DNA from: Actinospineispora acaciae DSM 45401
GTDB taxonomy: Bacteria > Actinomycetota > Actinomycetes > Mycobacteriales > Pseudonocardiaceae
Length of the DNA stretch: 64,000 bases
Assembly: GCF_000620785.1 (NCBI RefSeq)
Contig: NZ_JIAI01000006.1
Span: 409,609-473,608 of the forward strand
Reading direction: 5' to 3'
In this document: one piece after another, positions 1 to 7,299 of the stretch
How the letters are laid out: every line of letters starts with the position of its first letter
Position numbering within the stretch: position 1 is the stretch's first letter
Program-made: the position numbers and the translations under genes
Notes under the pieces: generated by a model
Database searches by the model: none
Told to the model about the DNA's origin: nothing
Seen by the model: the letters and a program-made list of their open reading frames with translations, nothing else

Positions 1-2
1 CG

Positions 3-1007
3 GTGGTCGTGTTCGTGGCGGTGCTGCTGTGGTCGAAGTGGTTCCCGTACGTGGCGAAGGCCGTCGAGACCGGTCGGGCGCACGGCTGGTCCGGGTCGAA
101 CATCCTGGCCACCGGCGGGGTTCGTCCCGGCGACCCGCCGAGCTGGGACGCGGCGGTGTCGTTCCTCTGGGCGTACGCGTCGGCGGTGTGGAAGGCGCTG
201 GTCGCCGCGCTGCTGATCAGCGCCTCGCTGCAGGCGCTGGTGCCTCGGGCCTGGCTGTTGCGGGCGTTGAACCGGCGTGGACGGTTTGCCAGCGCGCTGG
301 CCGGCGGGGTGGCGAGTTCGCCGTCGATGATGTGCACCTGCTGCACGGCGCCGGTGGCCGTCACGCTGCGGCGCAACGGCGTGTCCACGGCCGCGGCGGT
401 GGCGTACTGGCTGGGCAACCCGCTGCTCAACCCGGCGGTGCTGGTGTTCCTGCTGCTGGTGGCGCCGTGGCAGTGGACGGCCACCCGCCTGGTCGTCGGT
501 GCGTTGACGGTGTTCGCGGGCGCGGCGCTGGTGGCGATGGTCGCCGACCGGCCCGGGCGCGCGCCGGTGCCGGTGCCGCCGGACCCCGAGCCGGTCGCAG
601 GCGGCGCGGGCATCGCCCGTCGGTTCGTGGGCTCGTTGTCGAAGCTGGCGCTCGTGCTCGTCCCGGAGTACCTGGTGATGGTGCTGCTGGTCGGCGCGTT
701 CCGGGGCTGGCTGCTGGGCGTGGGCGGGCTGGCGGCCGGCGTGCTCGCCGTGCTCGTGGTCGCGGTGGTCGGGACGCTGGCGGTGATCCCGACCGCGGGC
801 GAGATCCCGATCGCGCAGGGCCTGGCGCTGATCGGGGTGTCGACCGGCGTGCTCGGCGCGCTGCTGATCACGCTGCCGGCTGTGAGCGCGCCCGGGGTCG
901 CCATGGTGGCGCGGAGCTTCGGCTGGCGGGCCACGGTGGCGACCACCGTGCTGGTGATCGTCGCGGGCGTGCTCGGCGGCGCGATGTTGTCGCTGGTGAC
1001 GAACTAG
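3..1007 (+). CDS. UPF0718/ArsP-like membrane permease (5'-partial)
   Basis: This is an integral membrane permease of the UPF0718 (YraQ, ArsP-like) family; some members export organoarsenicals or take part in metal and thiol metabolism, but the substrate here is unknown. Several hydrophobic spans are visible. Around residues 105-140 is the family signature: a Cys-rich turn (CTCC) followed by a stretch ending in GNPLLNPAVL, which corresponds to the usual 'C-x-C ... N/P-x-NP' motif. A second membrane block with an IPTAGEIPIAQG motif forms the other half of the pseudo-symmetric fold. The frame is open to the window edge and GTG at position 3 is only the first in-frame start, so the true N-terminus probably lies outside the window. 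Its stop overlaps the stop of the convergent kinase gene. Confidence 0.8.
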   Translation: MVVFVAVLLWSKWFPYVAKAVETGRAHGWSGSNILATGGVRPGDPPSWDAAVSFLWAYASAVWKALVAALLISASLQALVPRAWLLRALNRRGRFASALAGGVASSPSMMCTCCTAPVAVTLRRNGVSTAAAVAYWLGNPLLNPAVLVFLLLVAPWQWTATRLVVGALTVFAGAALVAMVADRPGRAPVPVPPDPEPVAGGAGIARRFVGSLSKLALVLVPEYLVMVLLVGAFRGWLLGVGGLAAGVLAVLVVAVVGTLAVIPTAGEIPIAQGLALIGVSTGVLGALLITLPAVSAPGVAMVARSFGWRATVATTVLVIVAGVLGGAMLSLVTN

Positions 1008-1510
1008 GCCCATGTGGTCAGGCCGATGACCTCGCGCGCGATATCGGTAACGCCGCGACCATCGGTGGCGACGCGGTGCACCCATTCGGGCGTGACCTCG
1101 TCCAGTTCGCGCGCGACCAGGTTGCTGCGTTCGACGTGCCACTCCAGCGCGCTTCCTATCTCGCGGCCGCTCAGCCTGTGACGCGCTGTCGCGTCCGTCG
1201 CCGTCAGCAATACGGCGGTGACCCGAGGATTATCGCCCATTGCCGTCGTCAGCTCGTCGACGACCCGGACGCTGGCGGTGTTCGTATAAATCATCCGTTG
1301 ATACCCGATCGCCCGGTAATTGGTCCACATCGCGGCCAGGTTGCGTTCCGCGAGGCTGTGCTCCCAGGGTGGCGGGTGTGCCTGGTCCAGGTTGTCGCCC
1401 TCGATGAGACAGTGCTTGACGTCGAGGCGAGCGAGCTGCGCGTGAATCTCGTATCCCACGCTCGTCTTGCCGACACCGGACCGGCCGCCGATGAGAAGTA
1501 GCTCACTCAC
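1004..1510 (-). CDS. P-loop nucleotide kinase-like protein
   Basis: This 168-residue protein begins with a beta strand and a clear Walker A motif, GGRSGVGKTS (residues 8-17), as in small AAA_33-type kinases that phosphorylate nucleotides, antibiotics or small metabolites. A following EGDN motif resembles the acidic substrate-side motif of gluconate, adenylylsulfate and chloramphenicol-type kinases, and the C-terminal half is rich in Arg as expected for a lid. No specific substrate can be assigned. The start is GTG; the upstream AAGG nearly touches it, so the exact start is uncertain. The stop codon overlaps the convergent permease stop. Confidence 0.75.
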   Translation of the reverse strand: MSELLLIGGRSGVGKTSVGYEIHAQLARLDVKHCLIEGDNLDQAHPPPWEHSLAERNLAAMWTNYRAIGYQRMIYTNTASVRVVDELTTAMGDNPRVTAVLLTATDATARHRLSGREIGSALEWHVERSNLVARELDEVTPEWVHRVATDGRGVTDIAREVIGLTTWA

Positions 1511-1559
1511 CTTGTTATCCAGAGACCCGTGCTATTTGCATGTATCGGATTCTAGTGGC

Positions 1560-1700
1560 GATGTCGAGACGATTGCGCGGCTGGAGAACGAGCGGTTCGA
1601 GTCGGTGGTGGCCGGCAATTTCGACAGGCTGGCGGAGCTGTGTCATCCCGAGTTGGCGTATACCCACACCAATGGCGCGACCGACACCTACGAGTCGTAG
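1560..1700 (+). pseudogene. SnoaL/NTF2-like domain fragment
   Basis: This reading-frame segment encodes about 46 residues that look like the first helix and loop of a SnoaL/NTF2-like small-molecule-binding domain (…ARLENERFESVVAGN…, then …HPELAYTHTNG…). It stops abruptly after DTYES, where intact members continue for roughly 80 more residues. No start codon lies in frame after the upstream kinase gene, so the piece appears truncated at both ends. It belongs to a zone of decayed genes between the kinase and rpmF. Confidence 0.6.
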
Positions 1701-1740
1701 GCTGCTCGCGTTCCACCCGACGCCGAGGGCCTGACGGCCC

Positions 1741-1812
1741 GGACGATGTGGTGACCAGGTGCCCGCCGATGAACCCGCCGGCCCCGGTGACCCTTGCGCG
1801 CCGCTCGTCCTC
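1741..1812 (-). pseudogene. Fragment of an NAD-dependent epimerase (Rossmann motif only)
   Basis: Read on the minus strand, this stretch encodes RARVTGAGGFIGGHLV, the dinucleotide-binding GxxGFIG motif that opens extended short-chain dehydrogenases and sugar-nucleotide epimerases. The following codons lose any family resemblance, and no in-frame start or remaining domain is present. I infer a relic of a once longer gene; the match is short and could be partly fortuitous. Confidence 0.35.
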
Positions 1813-2097
1813 GGTGAAAGTGGTTTGCGTTCGGGCGTGGGCCGCCTGTTACCGTGCGCCCGTGGCACCCGAGTGCTCCGAGACGCCGAAGGCGTCCTAG
1901 CTACCCCGCCCCGGCCCCGTCCGCGTCGATGGGGCCGCTTTGGCGTGCTCTGCTCGAACCACGATCCAGGAGTCCCTCGTGGGTGCGCTCACCCTCAGTT
2001 CCGTCGATGTCGCCCTGGTCATCAGGCCCGAGGTGGGACGGGATCCGCCGAACCTCGCGGCCCCGTCAACCAGTCCACCTCGACCAAGGGAACCACC

Positions 2098-2289
2098 GTG
2101 TCCAGCTCAATGTTTCGGAAGAAGTCGCGCGCGAGGGTCAGGCACCACCGCGCGCGGTGGAACGCGAAGATCTCCGCGCCCCGGCTCACCCGCTGCCGCA
2201 ACCCGGCCTGCGGCGAGCCCAAGCCACAGCACATGGCCTGCCCGGCCTGTGGCCAGTACAAGGGCCGCCAGGTGATCGACCCCGCGTGA
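2098..2289 (+). CDS. rpmF: 50S ribosomal protein L32, zinc-ribbon (C+) form
   Basis: This 63-residue basic protein is a component of the large ribosomal subunit. The N-terminal part (KKSRARVRHHRARWN) matches the L32 basic tail that threads into rRNA. The C-terminal part carries four cysteines in a CxxxxC…CxxC ribbon (CRNPAC, then CPAC), followed by GQYKGRQV, the family's C-terminal signature. Presence of the cysteines marks it as the zinc-binding version; actinomycetes often keep a second, cysteine-free paralogue for zinc starvation. I chose the GTG start because an AAGGGA ribosome-binding site lies 7 bases upstream and the length then matches L32. No Zur box was recognised upstream. The gene stands alone and is followed by a strong hairpin. 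Confidence 0.88.
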   Translation: MSSSMFRKKSRARVRHHRARWNAKISAPRLTRCRNPACGEPKPQHMACPACGQYKGRQVIDPA

Positions 2290-2298
2290 TCTCCGCCC

Positions 2299-2342
2299 GG
2301 CGCGCGCCCGCGTCCCGATTTGGAAAGGCGCGGGCGCGCGCC
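2299..2342 (+). terminator. Strong GC hairpin downstream of rpmF
   Basis: A perfect 14-bp inverted repeat (2299-2312 and 2329-2342) with a 16-base loop starts 9 bases after the rpmF stop. There is no T-run, which is usual for actinomycete terminators. Confidence 0.75.
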
Positions 2343-2435
2343 GTCCCAGCCGCGGAATTGGTTCTCTCTTTGCCGCACATGTCGTTCTCGGCGATCAGGG
2401 TCATCAGCCTGACACAAATGGCATCCGGCCGTTGG

Positions 2436-2470
2436 GGTAGCGGCCCCCGATGCATCCGGGGGCCGCTACC
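2436..2470. terminator. Hairpin between convergent rpmF and the secreted-protein gene
   Basis: Perfect 13-bp arms at 2436-2448 and 2458-2470 flank a 9-base loop. The hairpin sits 30 bases downstream of the minus-strand secreted-protein gene, so it probably terminates that gene and could act in both directions. Confidence 0.7.
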
Positions 2471-2499
2471 AGCCTCACCGTCGAGGCGTCGTTATTGGA

Positions 2500-2808
2500 T
2501 CAGTAGCTCACGGCGGTCACGCCCGACCCGCCGGAGCTCGAGGCGTTGCACTGCATGTTGCCGTCGCCCGAGCCGTTGCCCAGGATCCCGATCCCGCCGG
2601 CGATCGCAATCAGGCACCATCCCTCCGCGGTGCCGGCCTTGCCGCCGGAACCACCGATGACGACGACGTAGTTGTCGCGGTGCTGGCCACCCTTGCCGCC
2701 GGACTTGCCATGCGCAAGCGCGGTGGCTCCGAACAGCGCGGACCCGCTGGCCGCCAGGGCGATCGCGACAACCGCAACGGCGGCCCGTCGCCCGATCTTA
2801 CGAATCAT
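2500..2808 (-). CDS. Small secreted Gly/Ser-rich protein
   Basis: This is about 102 residues with a classical Sec signal peptide: MIRKIGRR, a hydrophobic core (AVAVVAIALAASG), and a probable cleavage after ATALA. The mature part is short, glycine- and serine-rich, with two cysteines (EGWC and MQC) that could form one disulfide. No catalytic motif or chaplin domain is seen, and I do not recognise the family. Three ATG codons lie close together; I use the one at 2808 because a GGAG sits 9 bases upstream of it, but 2817 is possible. Downstream is a clear hairpin terminator. Confidence 0.65.
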   Translation of the reverse strand: MIRKIGRRAAVAVVAIALAASGSALFGATALAHGKSGGKGGQHRDNYVVVIGGSGGKAGTAEGWCLIAIAGGIGILGNGSGDGNMQCNASSSGGSGVTAVSY

Positions 2809-2847
2809 CAGTCCCATCTCCATTCGACAGTCGAGGTGGCTTCTCAC

Positions 2848-3340
2848 CTCAACCGGGGAGGCAGATCTAATGCCGTTCGGATCGAGTTGTCCACATAAGG
2901 TTCACCGCCACTTCCAAAAATTACCTCGTGGAGTGATCCCCGCCGGGTGACGAACCATTCCTTCGGGTGGTGGTCCCTATCGGCGACGCGAGGTGGCCGA
3001 CGTCTTCCGTCATCGCCGCCTCGGGAGCCTCGAACGTTGAGCGCGGTGTTTACCGGCCGTCCGTGTTTTGACGAACAATGCGTATTGCGGTGCACTCTAT
3101 TCGTTTACCGAATGCGAATTCGTCACGAGGGACGGACGGGAGGCACGGTGAACGTCGAAGAGGCCGAGGCGTACCTGGCCCGCCCGGGTTCGTCGGCGTC
3201 GTGGTGCATGCTCCTTCCATTGAGGCCCACACGCCCCCATCGAGGCGGTGTCCGTCGTCGCCTCGGTCGGTGGTGACAGTCGGGCCGGTGGTTACTCGAT
3301 TCGGCCCGCCGAGGCGGGGGTAGTGCTGCATGCTCGGCGC
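2848..3340. other. Intergenic region, no convincing gene
   Basis: This 490-base stretch has lower GC around 2890-3130 than its surroundings. The only candidate is a 42-codon frame at 3148-3276 (GTG, preceded by GGGAGG, beginning VNVEEAEAYLARPGS). It starts like a real gene but runs into low-complexity sequence, so it is probably a truncated remnant. Confidence 0.4.
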
Positions 3341-3757
3341 ATGGAACTCACACCTACCGGTTGGGTGGCGAACTACCGGACCACGCTCTCTGATGGCCGG
3401 GTGATTGCCCAGCAGCGAGATGTCGAGTCGTTCGATGCCGACGGGGACGCGATGGTGGTGGACGCGGAGCGCGCGGTGTTGTGCCGTGCTCGTGACGTGC
3501 CGGGGTTTGTCGGCCTGCGGCATGCCGAGAGGTTCGTAGTCAGCGTTCTGCCGGCCGAACCGGGGTGGCGCGTGGTGCGCAGGGGGGTCGATGAGAAGTG
3601 GACGCGGATCATCGCGTGGCTGGTCACTGAGCGAGGGGTGGCCTATCCGATGATCCCGGACTGGGAGTGGGGCACCCTCGCGTTGTTCGATGACCGCTTA
3701 GGGCGCATGCACGGCCCAGACCTGGAGGTGCGCCATGACGGCGCCGAATCCGAGTGA
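3341..3757 (+). CDS. Hypothetical protein
   Basis: This is a 138-residue soluble protein with no signal peptide or membrane segment. It starts MELTPTGWVANYRTTLSDGR and alternates short beta-like stretches with charged turns; a Trp/Pro/Asp cluster (MIPDWEWG) lies near residue 110. I do not recognise the family. Upstream in-frame codons are poor in predicted structure, and ATG at 3341 gives the most protein-like N-terminus, although no strong ribosome-binding site precedes it. It lies just left of the integrase remnant and may be a survivor of an older mobile element. Confidence 0.55.
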   Translation: MELTPTGWVANYRTTLSDGRVIAQQRDVESFDADGDAMVVDAERAVLCRARDVPGFVGLRHAERFVVSVLPAEPGWRVVRRGVDEKWTRIIAWLVTERGVAYPMIPDWEWGTLALFDDRLGRMHGPDLEVRHDGAESE

Positions 3758-3855
3758 GAGCGACCCCAAGGGAGCGGCAAGGGAGCGAAGGGAGAGCGCC
3801 TCCCAGTGACCCGCACCCTTCGCTCTCTTGGGCGGAGAGCTGCCAGGAGACGTGA

Positions 3856-4053
3856 TCGGTAGGCCGTATCCCTCGCTACGGGTCGGCGCTCGACGCCGGC
3901 AACGTCCGGCGAGCCTTCCGCAAGGTGGTGGACGCGGCCGGCCTGGTCGGCGCGGACTGGACACCGCGCGAGCTACGGCACAGCTGCGGCCCCGTGGTCG
4001 ACGACGGCGCGACGGTGATGGACCGGATCCTGCCGGTGAGCGCAGTCAGGCAG
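3856..4053 (+). pseudogene. Remnant of an older tyrosine integrase (C-terminal fragment, internally deleted)
   Basis: The frame reads …LDAGNVRRAFRKVVDAAG…WTPRELRHS, the end of the catalytic domain of actinomycete tyrosine recombinases including the HxxR-type box (here RELRHS). It then jumps to PVVDDGATVMDRIL, which is the usual extreme C-terminus of these enzymes. The roughly 30 residues between, holding the second catalytic His and the nucleophilic Tyr, are missing, and an in-frame stop lies upstream at 3853-3855. It is followed by a hairpin terminator and the left att copy, the same order (int, terminator, att) as at the living right end. I infer a dead integrase from an earlier element in the same tRNA-Val site. 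Confidence 0.75.
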
Positions 4054-4068
4054 TTAGTCAGGCACATA

Positions 4069-4112
4069 CAGGTCAGGCCCCGTCCGGACGATCACGGAAG
4101 GGGCCTGACCTG
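4069..4112 (+). terminator. Terminator hairpin of the integrase remnant
   Basis: Perfect 13-bp arms at 4069-4081 and 4100-4112 flank an 18-base loop. It lies between the integrase remnant and the left att repeat. Confidence 0.7.
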
Positions 4113-4121
4113 CGTACCTGC

Positions 4122-4166
4122 TGGTGGGCGATACTGGGATTGAACCAGTGACCTCTTCCGTGTCAA
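4122..4166. repeat. att: Left attachment site (45-bp direct repeat of tRNA-Val 3' part)
   Basis: These 45 bases are identical to 24321-24365, which is the 3' half of the intact tRNA-Val(GAC) gene, from the CCA end through the anticodon. The identity ends exactly on both sides (c/a before, c/g after). This partial tRNA copy has no 5' half and is the hallmark left by site-specific integration into a tRNA gene. Confidence 0.95.
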
Positions 4167-4266
4167 CAAGGTTCGGCTGGCCTCGGCACCTGGTACTGAG
4201 GTCGAACATGCAGGTCGGGACGTTGGTCTGTGTTGGTTTACCGCAGTGGTGATGGCCCCGGATTTC

Positions 4267-4291
4267 AAGATCGTCTCCCAAGTCTCTCCCA
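4267..4291 (+). repeat. Putative integrase arm-type site, left end
   Basis: The 14 bases aagatcgtctccca are repeated exactly at 24229-24242. In both places they are followed by a similar second half (agtctctccca here, gatttctccca at the right end). They lie just inside each att core, where tyrosine integrases bind their arm sites. Confidence 0.55.
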
Positions 4292-4330
4292 GGCGGGGCT
4301 GCGCCAAGACTTCGGTCGGTCTGGACGTCA

Positions 4331-4681
4331 TCAAAGGGCGTCCGGATCTTCGCACGGGGACAGGGCGTACGCCGGCACGAGCTGCTGTCGCCAGAACACT
4401 GACTCTGTCCCGCCGTTGGCGTAGTGGACGTGGAAGTCGACGACCCCGACCCAGTCGCCACGGCAGCTGCGGCGCCAGCCGGTCAGGACCCCTTGGGTTC
4501 GACCGGACAGGTCGAGGCCACCGACTACGGCCTGTCCCCGGATCTCGGGATCGGGGGGAACCAACTTCTCCAGGTCGACCCATACTGCCTGCGCGCGTGG
4601 CGCGATCAGCTGGACGGGGGCGTCGGCGGCCGCCGAAGGAAGCACCTCCCAGCCTGGCTCAATCGAACACACGTTCGACAT
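4331..4681 (-). CDS. Hypothetical AICE protein
   Basis: This is a 116-residue soluble protein starting MSNVCSIEPGWEVLPS, with a tryptophan-rich C-terminal half (GWRRSCRGDWVGVVDFHVHYANGG, then VFWRQQLVPAYAL). The repeated W and Y positions suggest a small beta-barrel, but no family is recognised. The start is taken as the second of two adjacent ATGs because AGGAG lies 4 bases upstream of it. Upstream codons would encode a repeat (MDGGVDGGVDGG) that is only the DNA repeat read through. The gene is alone, near the left end of the element, facing the att site. Confidence 0.6.
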   Translation of the reverse strand: MSNVCSIEPGWEVLPSAAADAPVQLIAPRAQAVWVDLEKLVPPDPEIRGQAVVGGLDLSGRTQGVLTGWRRSCRGDWVGVVDFHVHYANGGTESVFWRQQLVPAYALSPCEDPDAL

Positions 4682-4770
4682 CATGCTCCTGGTGCCGAGC
4701 TGCCGCAACCGGCCTGGCCAGTGCGGTTGGCCCGACAGCCTGCGCACGCCATTCACCGCGCCAGTGACCC

Positions 4771-4833
4771 CGCCATCCACCCCGCCATCCACCCCGCCAT
4801 CCACCTCGCCGCTCGTTGGCGGGGTGAATGGCG
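4771..4833. repeat. 12-bp tandem repeat with an inverted partner
   Basis: The unit cgccatccaccc occurs three times in tandem (4771-4806, last base changed) and is followed after a short loop by ggcggggtgaatggcgg, which pairs with one unit with a single wobble. The array could form alternative hairpins upstream of the divergent genes at 4681 and 5113. Its role (promoter, protein binding or stray slippage) is unknown. Confidence 0.6.
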
Positions 4834-5112
4834 GACCAGTGGCGCGCGAAACCGCTGATCAGGGCATGCAGAGGGTCGCACTGTGCGCCCCGTGTATAAG
4901 GGGAGGTCCCTCCGCGAGCGTGCCATCGCGCTCACCCAACGACCGCTCGGCCGCATTTCCGCGCGAGAATCTTGCGGGGGCCATGTCTGAAAACGGGCCG
5001 AAAACAGGAGTTAGGGGTGCCGCACATCTGTGACCCAGCAACGGGCGCGTTGGTGCAGGGTGCTTCGGCAAAGTGGCCCCGCGGGGGGCGGCGTTCTGCC
5101 AGGCTTACGGCT

Positions 5113-5679
5113 ATGTCGCTCTGGACGGAGTGGACCTCAGCGCGGGCATGGGCTCAGGCGTTGACCGCGTGGGACCAGCGGGTGTTCCCCTCGCGGTGGC
5201 CCCCGGGCGATCCCGCCGAGCGGCAGGCGGAGCTGGTTGAGCTGCTTCTCGCCTACGCGATCGAGGCGGCCGGCCGGCTCAGCCGCAAGCCCGCCGCCGC
5301 GCCGTCGCCGGCAGGGCTGGTGCGGGTGCGGCTGGAGCTGATCAGCGTGCTACTCGCCCCCGACACGGCGCGGGCGCTGGTGCACAACGGCGCCTCGCTG
5401 GGACCGATCGGCCACCAGCCTGGACTTGAGATCGTTGGCCGGGCGCTGTGTGTGAGCGGGGAGCCGGAGCGGTGGCGCGAGCTGGCGCGTCGCGCGGCCG
5501 AGGTGATCGCCGCCCACCACGACGACAGCCGGACAGGTGACGCGTTCGATCCGATGCTCGAACTCGGCGACCGCAGCGTGCCGATGGCCGAGCTGCACAG
5601 ATCCCACGCGCTGCGACCCGACCAGCTCCTGATCACCACCGACTGGCCCACCTGGCCCCTTCTTCCCGACCGGGGATGA
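5113..5679 (+). CDS. Hypothetical AICE protein
   Basis: This 188-residue, mostly helical soluble protein begins MSLWTEWTSARAWAQALTAW. It has no signal peptide, membrane span or recognised motif. The sequence includes a Pro-rich turn (AAAPSPAG) and an Arg/Glu-rich helix (PERWRELARRAAEVIAAHH). The ATG start marks where the protein-like composition begins. It is followed after 10 bases by another unknown gene, so the two probably form a pair. The function is unknown; the position near the left att suggests cargo. Confidence 0.6.
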   Translation: MSLWTEWTSARAWAQALTAWDQRVFPSRWPPGDPAERQAELVELLLAYAIEAAGRLSRKPAAAPSPAGLVRVRLELISVLLAPDTARALVHNGASLGPIGHQPGLEIVGRALCVSGEPERWRELARRAAEVIAAHHDDSRTGDAFDPMLELGDRSVPMAELHRSHALRPDQLLITTDWPTWPLLPDRG

Positions 5680-5689
5680 TGCCGGCGTG

Positions 5690-6241
5690 ATGGGTGAGCT
5701 GGACTTCCCGGCGCGGCGTGCACGAGCGCTGGAGTGGATGCACCTGGCCGAGAAGCAGCTGCGGTCCTACGAGTGGGAGCCCACCGACCTGGAGGCGGCG
5801 ATCGCCGAGCAGCTGATGCGCGCCGTGCCTTGCCCGACGCGGACGCCGCCCCCGTACGTGGGGGAGGAGTTGTGGGCGCGGCTGCTGCGGTTGTCGGGCT
5901 GGGCGCCGGTGCTGCGGCTGGCGATGATGGCCGGCGGCTGGCAGCTACAGGTCGATGACGACGACCAGGTCGTCGAGATCGGCTCGCCTGAGCCCGGGGT
6001 GAAGGCCACCCTGGAGCGGCTGCTCGCGGCGGTGTACCTGCTCGCCGACATCGTCGAGGAGTGGAACCGCGACCACAACGACCAGCGCGGGAGAGTCCCG
6101 AACGAGCGCGCCGCGGCCGGCGTGATGACCCAGCAGGTCCCCGGCCTCGTCGAGCACCTGGCCGCCGCCGAGCGGTTCTTCATCGGCCCCGGCTCGGTCC
6201 GTGAGATGTTCGCCGTCATCGCAACCGGCCTCGTCGACTAG
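5690..6241 (+). CDS. Hypothetical AICE protein
   Basis: This 183-residue soluble protein starts MGELDFPARRARALEWM and is predicted largely helical, with a conserved-looking block around WARLLRLSGWAPVLRLAMMAGGW and an acidic loop (VDDDDQVVEIG). No enzyme motif is seen. ATG at 5690 is chosen over the overlapping GTG at 5687; neither has a strong ribosome-binding site, which fits translational coupling to the gene 10 bases upstream. The family is not recognised. Confidence 0.6.
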   Translation: MGELDFPARRARALEWMHLAEKQLRSYEWEPTDLEAAIAEQLMRAVPCPTRTPPPYVGEELWARLLRLSGWAPVLRLAMMAGGWQLQVDDDDQVVEIGSPEPGVKATLERLLAAVYLLADIVEEWNRDHNDQRGRVPNERAAAGVMTQQVPGLVEHLAAAERFFIGPGSVREMFAVIATGLVD

Positions 6242-6274
6242 CGATACGGCGAAAGCCGGAGTTCTGAGGGTAGC

Positions 6275-6835
6275 GTGACGGTCGTGACACTTGAGCAGGC
6301 GGTACGGGTGGCAGAGCACTTTGTCGCCCCACTCGGTAGGCGCTGGTTGCATGTTCAGGCAGTCGCGGCCAGAGCTACCGGTTTGACTGCCGCAGTCCGA
6401 TCGGACCAGCGAGACGACTTGGTCGCCGCAGCCTGGCTGCATGACATCGGGTACTCGCCAGAAATCGGGCACACGCGATTTCACCCGCTCGATGGAGCGC
6501 GATATCTACGAGATTCTGGCTGGCCACCCCTTGTCGTGCAACTCGTTGCGCATCACTCCGGAGCGCGATTCGAGGCAATCGAGCGGGGACTTTCCAAGCA
6601 ACTACTTGCCGATTTTCCATTCGAGGACTCACCTAGTCTTGACGCGTTGGCAACTGCTGATCTAACAACAGGTCCCGGCGGTGAGGCAGTAACGTACGAA
6701 GAGCGAATCAGTGAGATCTTGTCGCGTTATTCCCCTGATGACCCAGTGCATCGAGCGTGGCTGAGAGCCCAACCCGTACTCGCCGAAAGTATTGAACGAA
6801 CGTTCCGTCGCATGCGGAACGCTCAGCCCAAGTAG
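6275..6835 (+). CDS. HD-domain phosphohydrolase-like protein
   Basis: This 186-residue protein has the metal-binding HD superfamily pattern: an early His (H26 in RRWLHV), the HD doublet (H56-D57 in AAWLHDIGYSP), H70 in TRFHPLDGARYL, and a later HH pair in VAHHSG. HD proteins usually hydrolyse phosphate esters or nucleotides. Similar small HD genes are common companions of the Nudix and XRE genes in actinomycete ICEs; whether this one cleans up nucleotides or acts in element control is not known. Its 3' end overlaps the convergent Nudix gene by 13 bases. Local GC is lower than in the tra region. Confidence 0.8.
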   Translation: MTVVTLEQAVRVAEHFVAPLGRRWLHVQAVAARATGLTAAVRSDQRDDLVAAAWLHDIGYSPEIGHTRFHPLDGARYLRDSGWPPLVVQLVAHHSGARFEAIERGLSKQLLADFPFEDSPSLDALATADLTTGPGGEAVTYEERISEILSRYSPDDPVHRAWLRAQPVLAESIERTFRRMRNAQPK

Positions 6836-7299
6836 GGGCCAGTGCGCGTCTCGTCGAGCGCGTGCTCGATCCTCAGGCGCATTGAAGGATGAATTCTGAG
6901 TTCGCGGATCTTGTTTCCTTCGACCCATGCAACGGCCTTAGTTTCGATGCCATCCTTTCGAACATTACCGCCAATGACGTGACCTCTGAAACAGAGTGAA
7001 AACTGCTGTCGAACTTCTCCATCGTCGTACTTCATCACATGTCGCGGGTCGGTGTACGTGCCGATCAGGCCTGTAATCTCGACGTCAACCCCTGTCTCTT
7101 CCTTGACTTCGCGGACGGCCGTGTCAACAATACTTTCTCCGGGATCGTGCCCGCCTCCCGGAAGTGCCCAGTAGTCATTATCGATCTTATGAATAAGCAG
7201 CAAGGCTCCGAACTCGTTCTGCACGGCAACCGTAACGGAAGGCACCACGCTGTTGATGGCTGGCGCATTTGGGTCATTGAAGTAGTCAACTCGGGCCAT
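6823..7299 (-). CDS. Nudix hydrolase, Pif-like element immunity factor
   Basis: This 158-residue protein has a complete Nudix box from G49 to V71 (GGHDPGE, then REVKEETGV), which matches the GX5EX7REUXEEXGU consensus and holds all catalytic glutamates. In pSAM2 the Nudix protein Pif prevents redundant transfer between cells that already carry the element, and Nudix genes paired with an XRE regulator are typical of this family of elements. I therefore infer an exclusion role, while the biochemical substrate is unknown. The start codon directly abuts the stop of the upstream XRE gene (no gap), so the pair is translationally coupled. Confidence 0.82.
   Translation of the reverse strand: MARVDYFNDPNAPAINSVVPSVTVAVQNEFGALLLIHKIDNDYWALPGGGHDPGESIVDTAVREVKEETGVDVEITGLIGTYTDPRHVMKYDDGEVRQQFSLCFRGHVIGGNVRKDGIETKAVAWVEGNKIRELRIHPSMRLRIEHALDETRTGPYLG

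Noticed and set aside
3148..3276. Small 42-codon gene with a good ribosome-binding site
   Set aside because: It begins plausibly but turns into low-complexity sequence and matches nothing I recognise; recorded only in the intergenic note.
4771..4806. CRISPR-like array
   Set aside because: The units are 12 bp, directly adjacent and without spacers, and no cas genes are present anywhere in the window.
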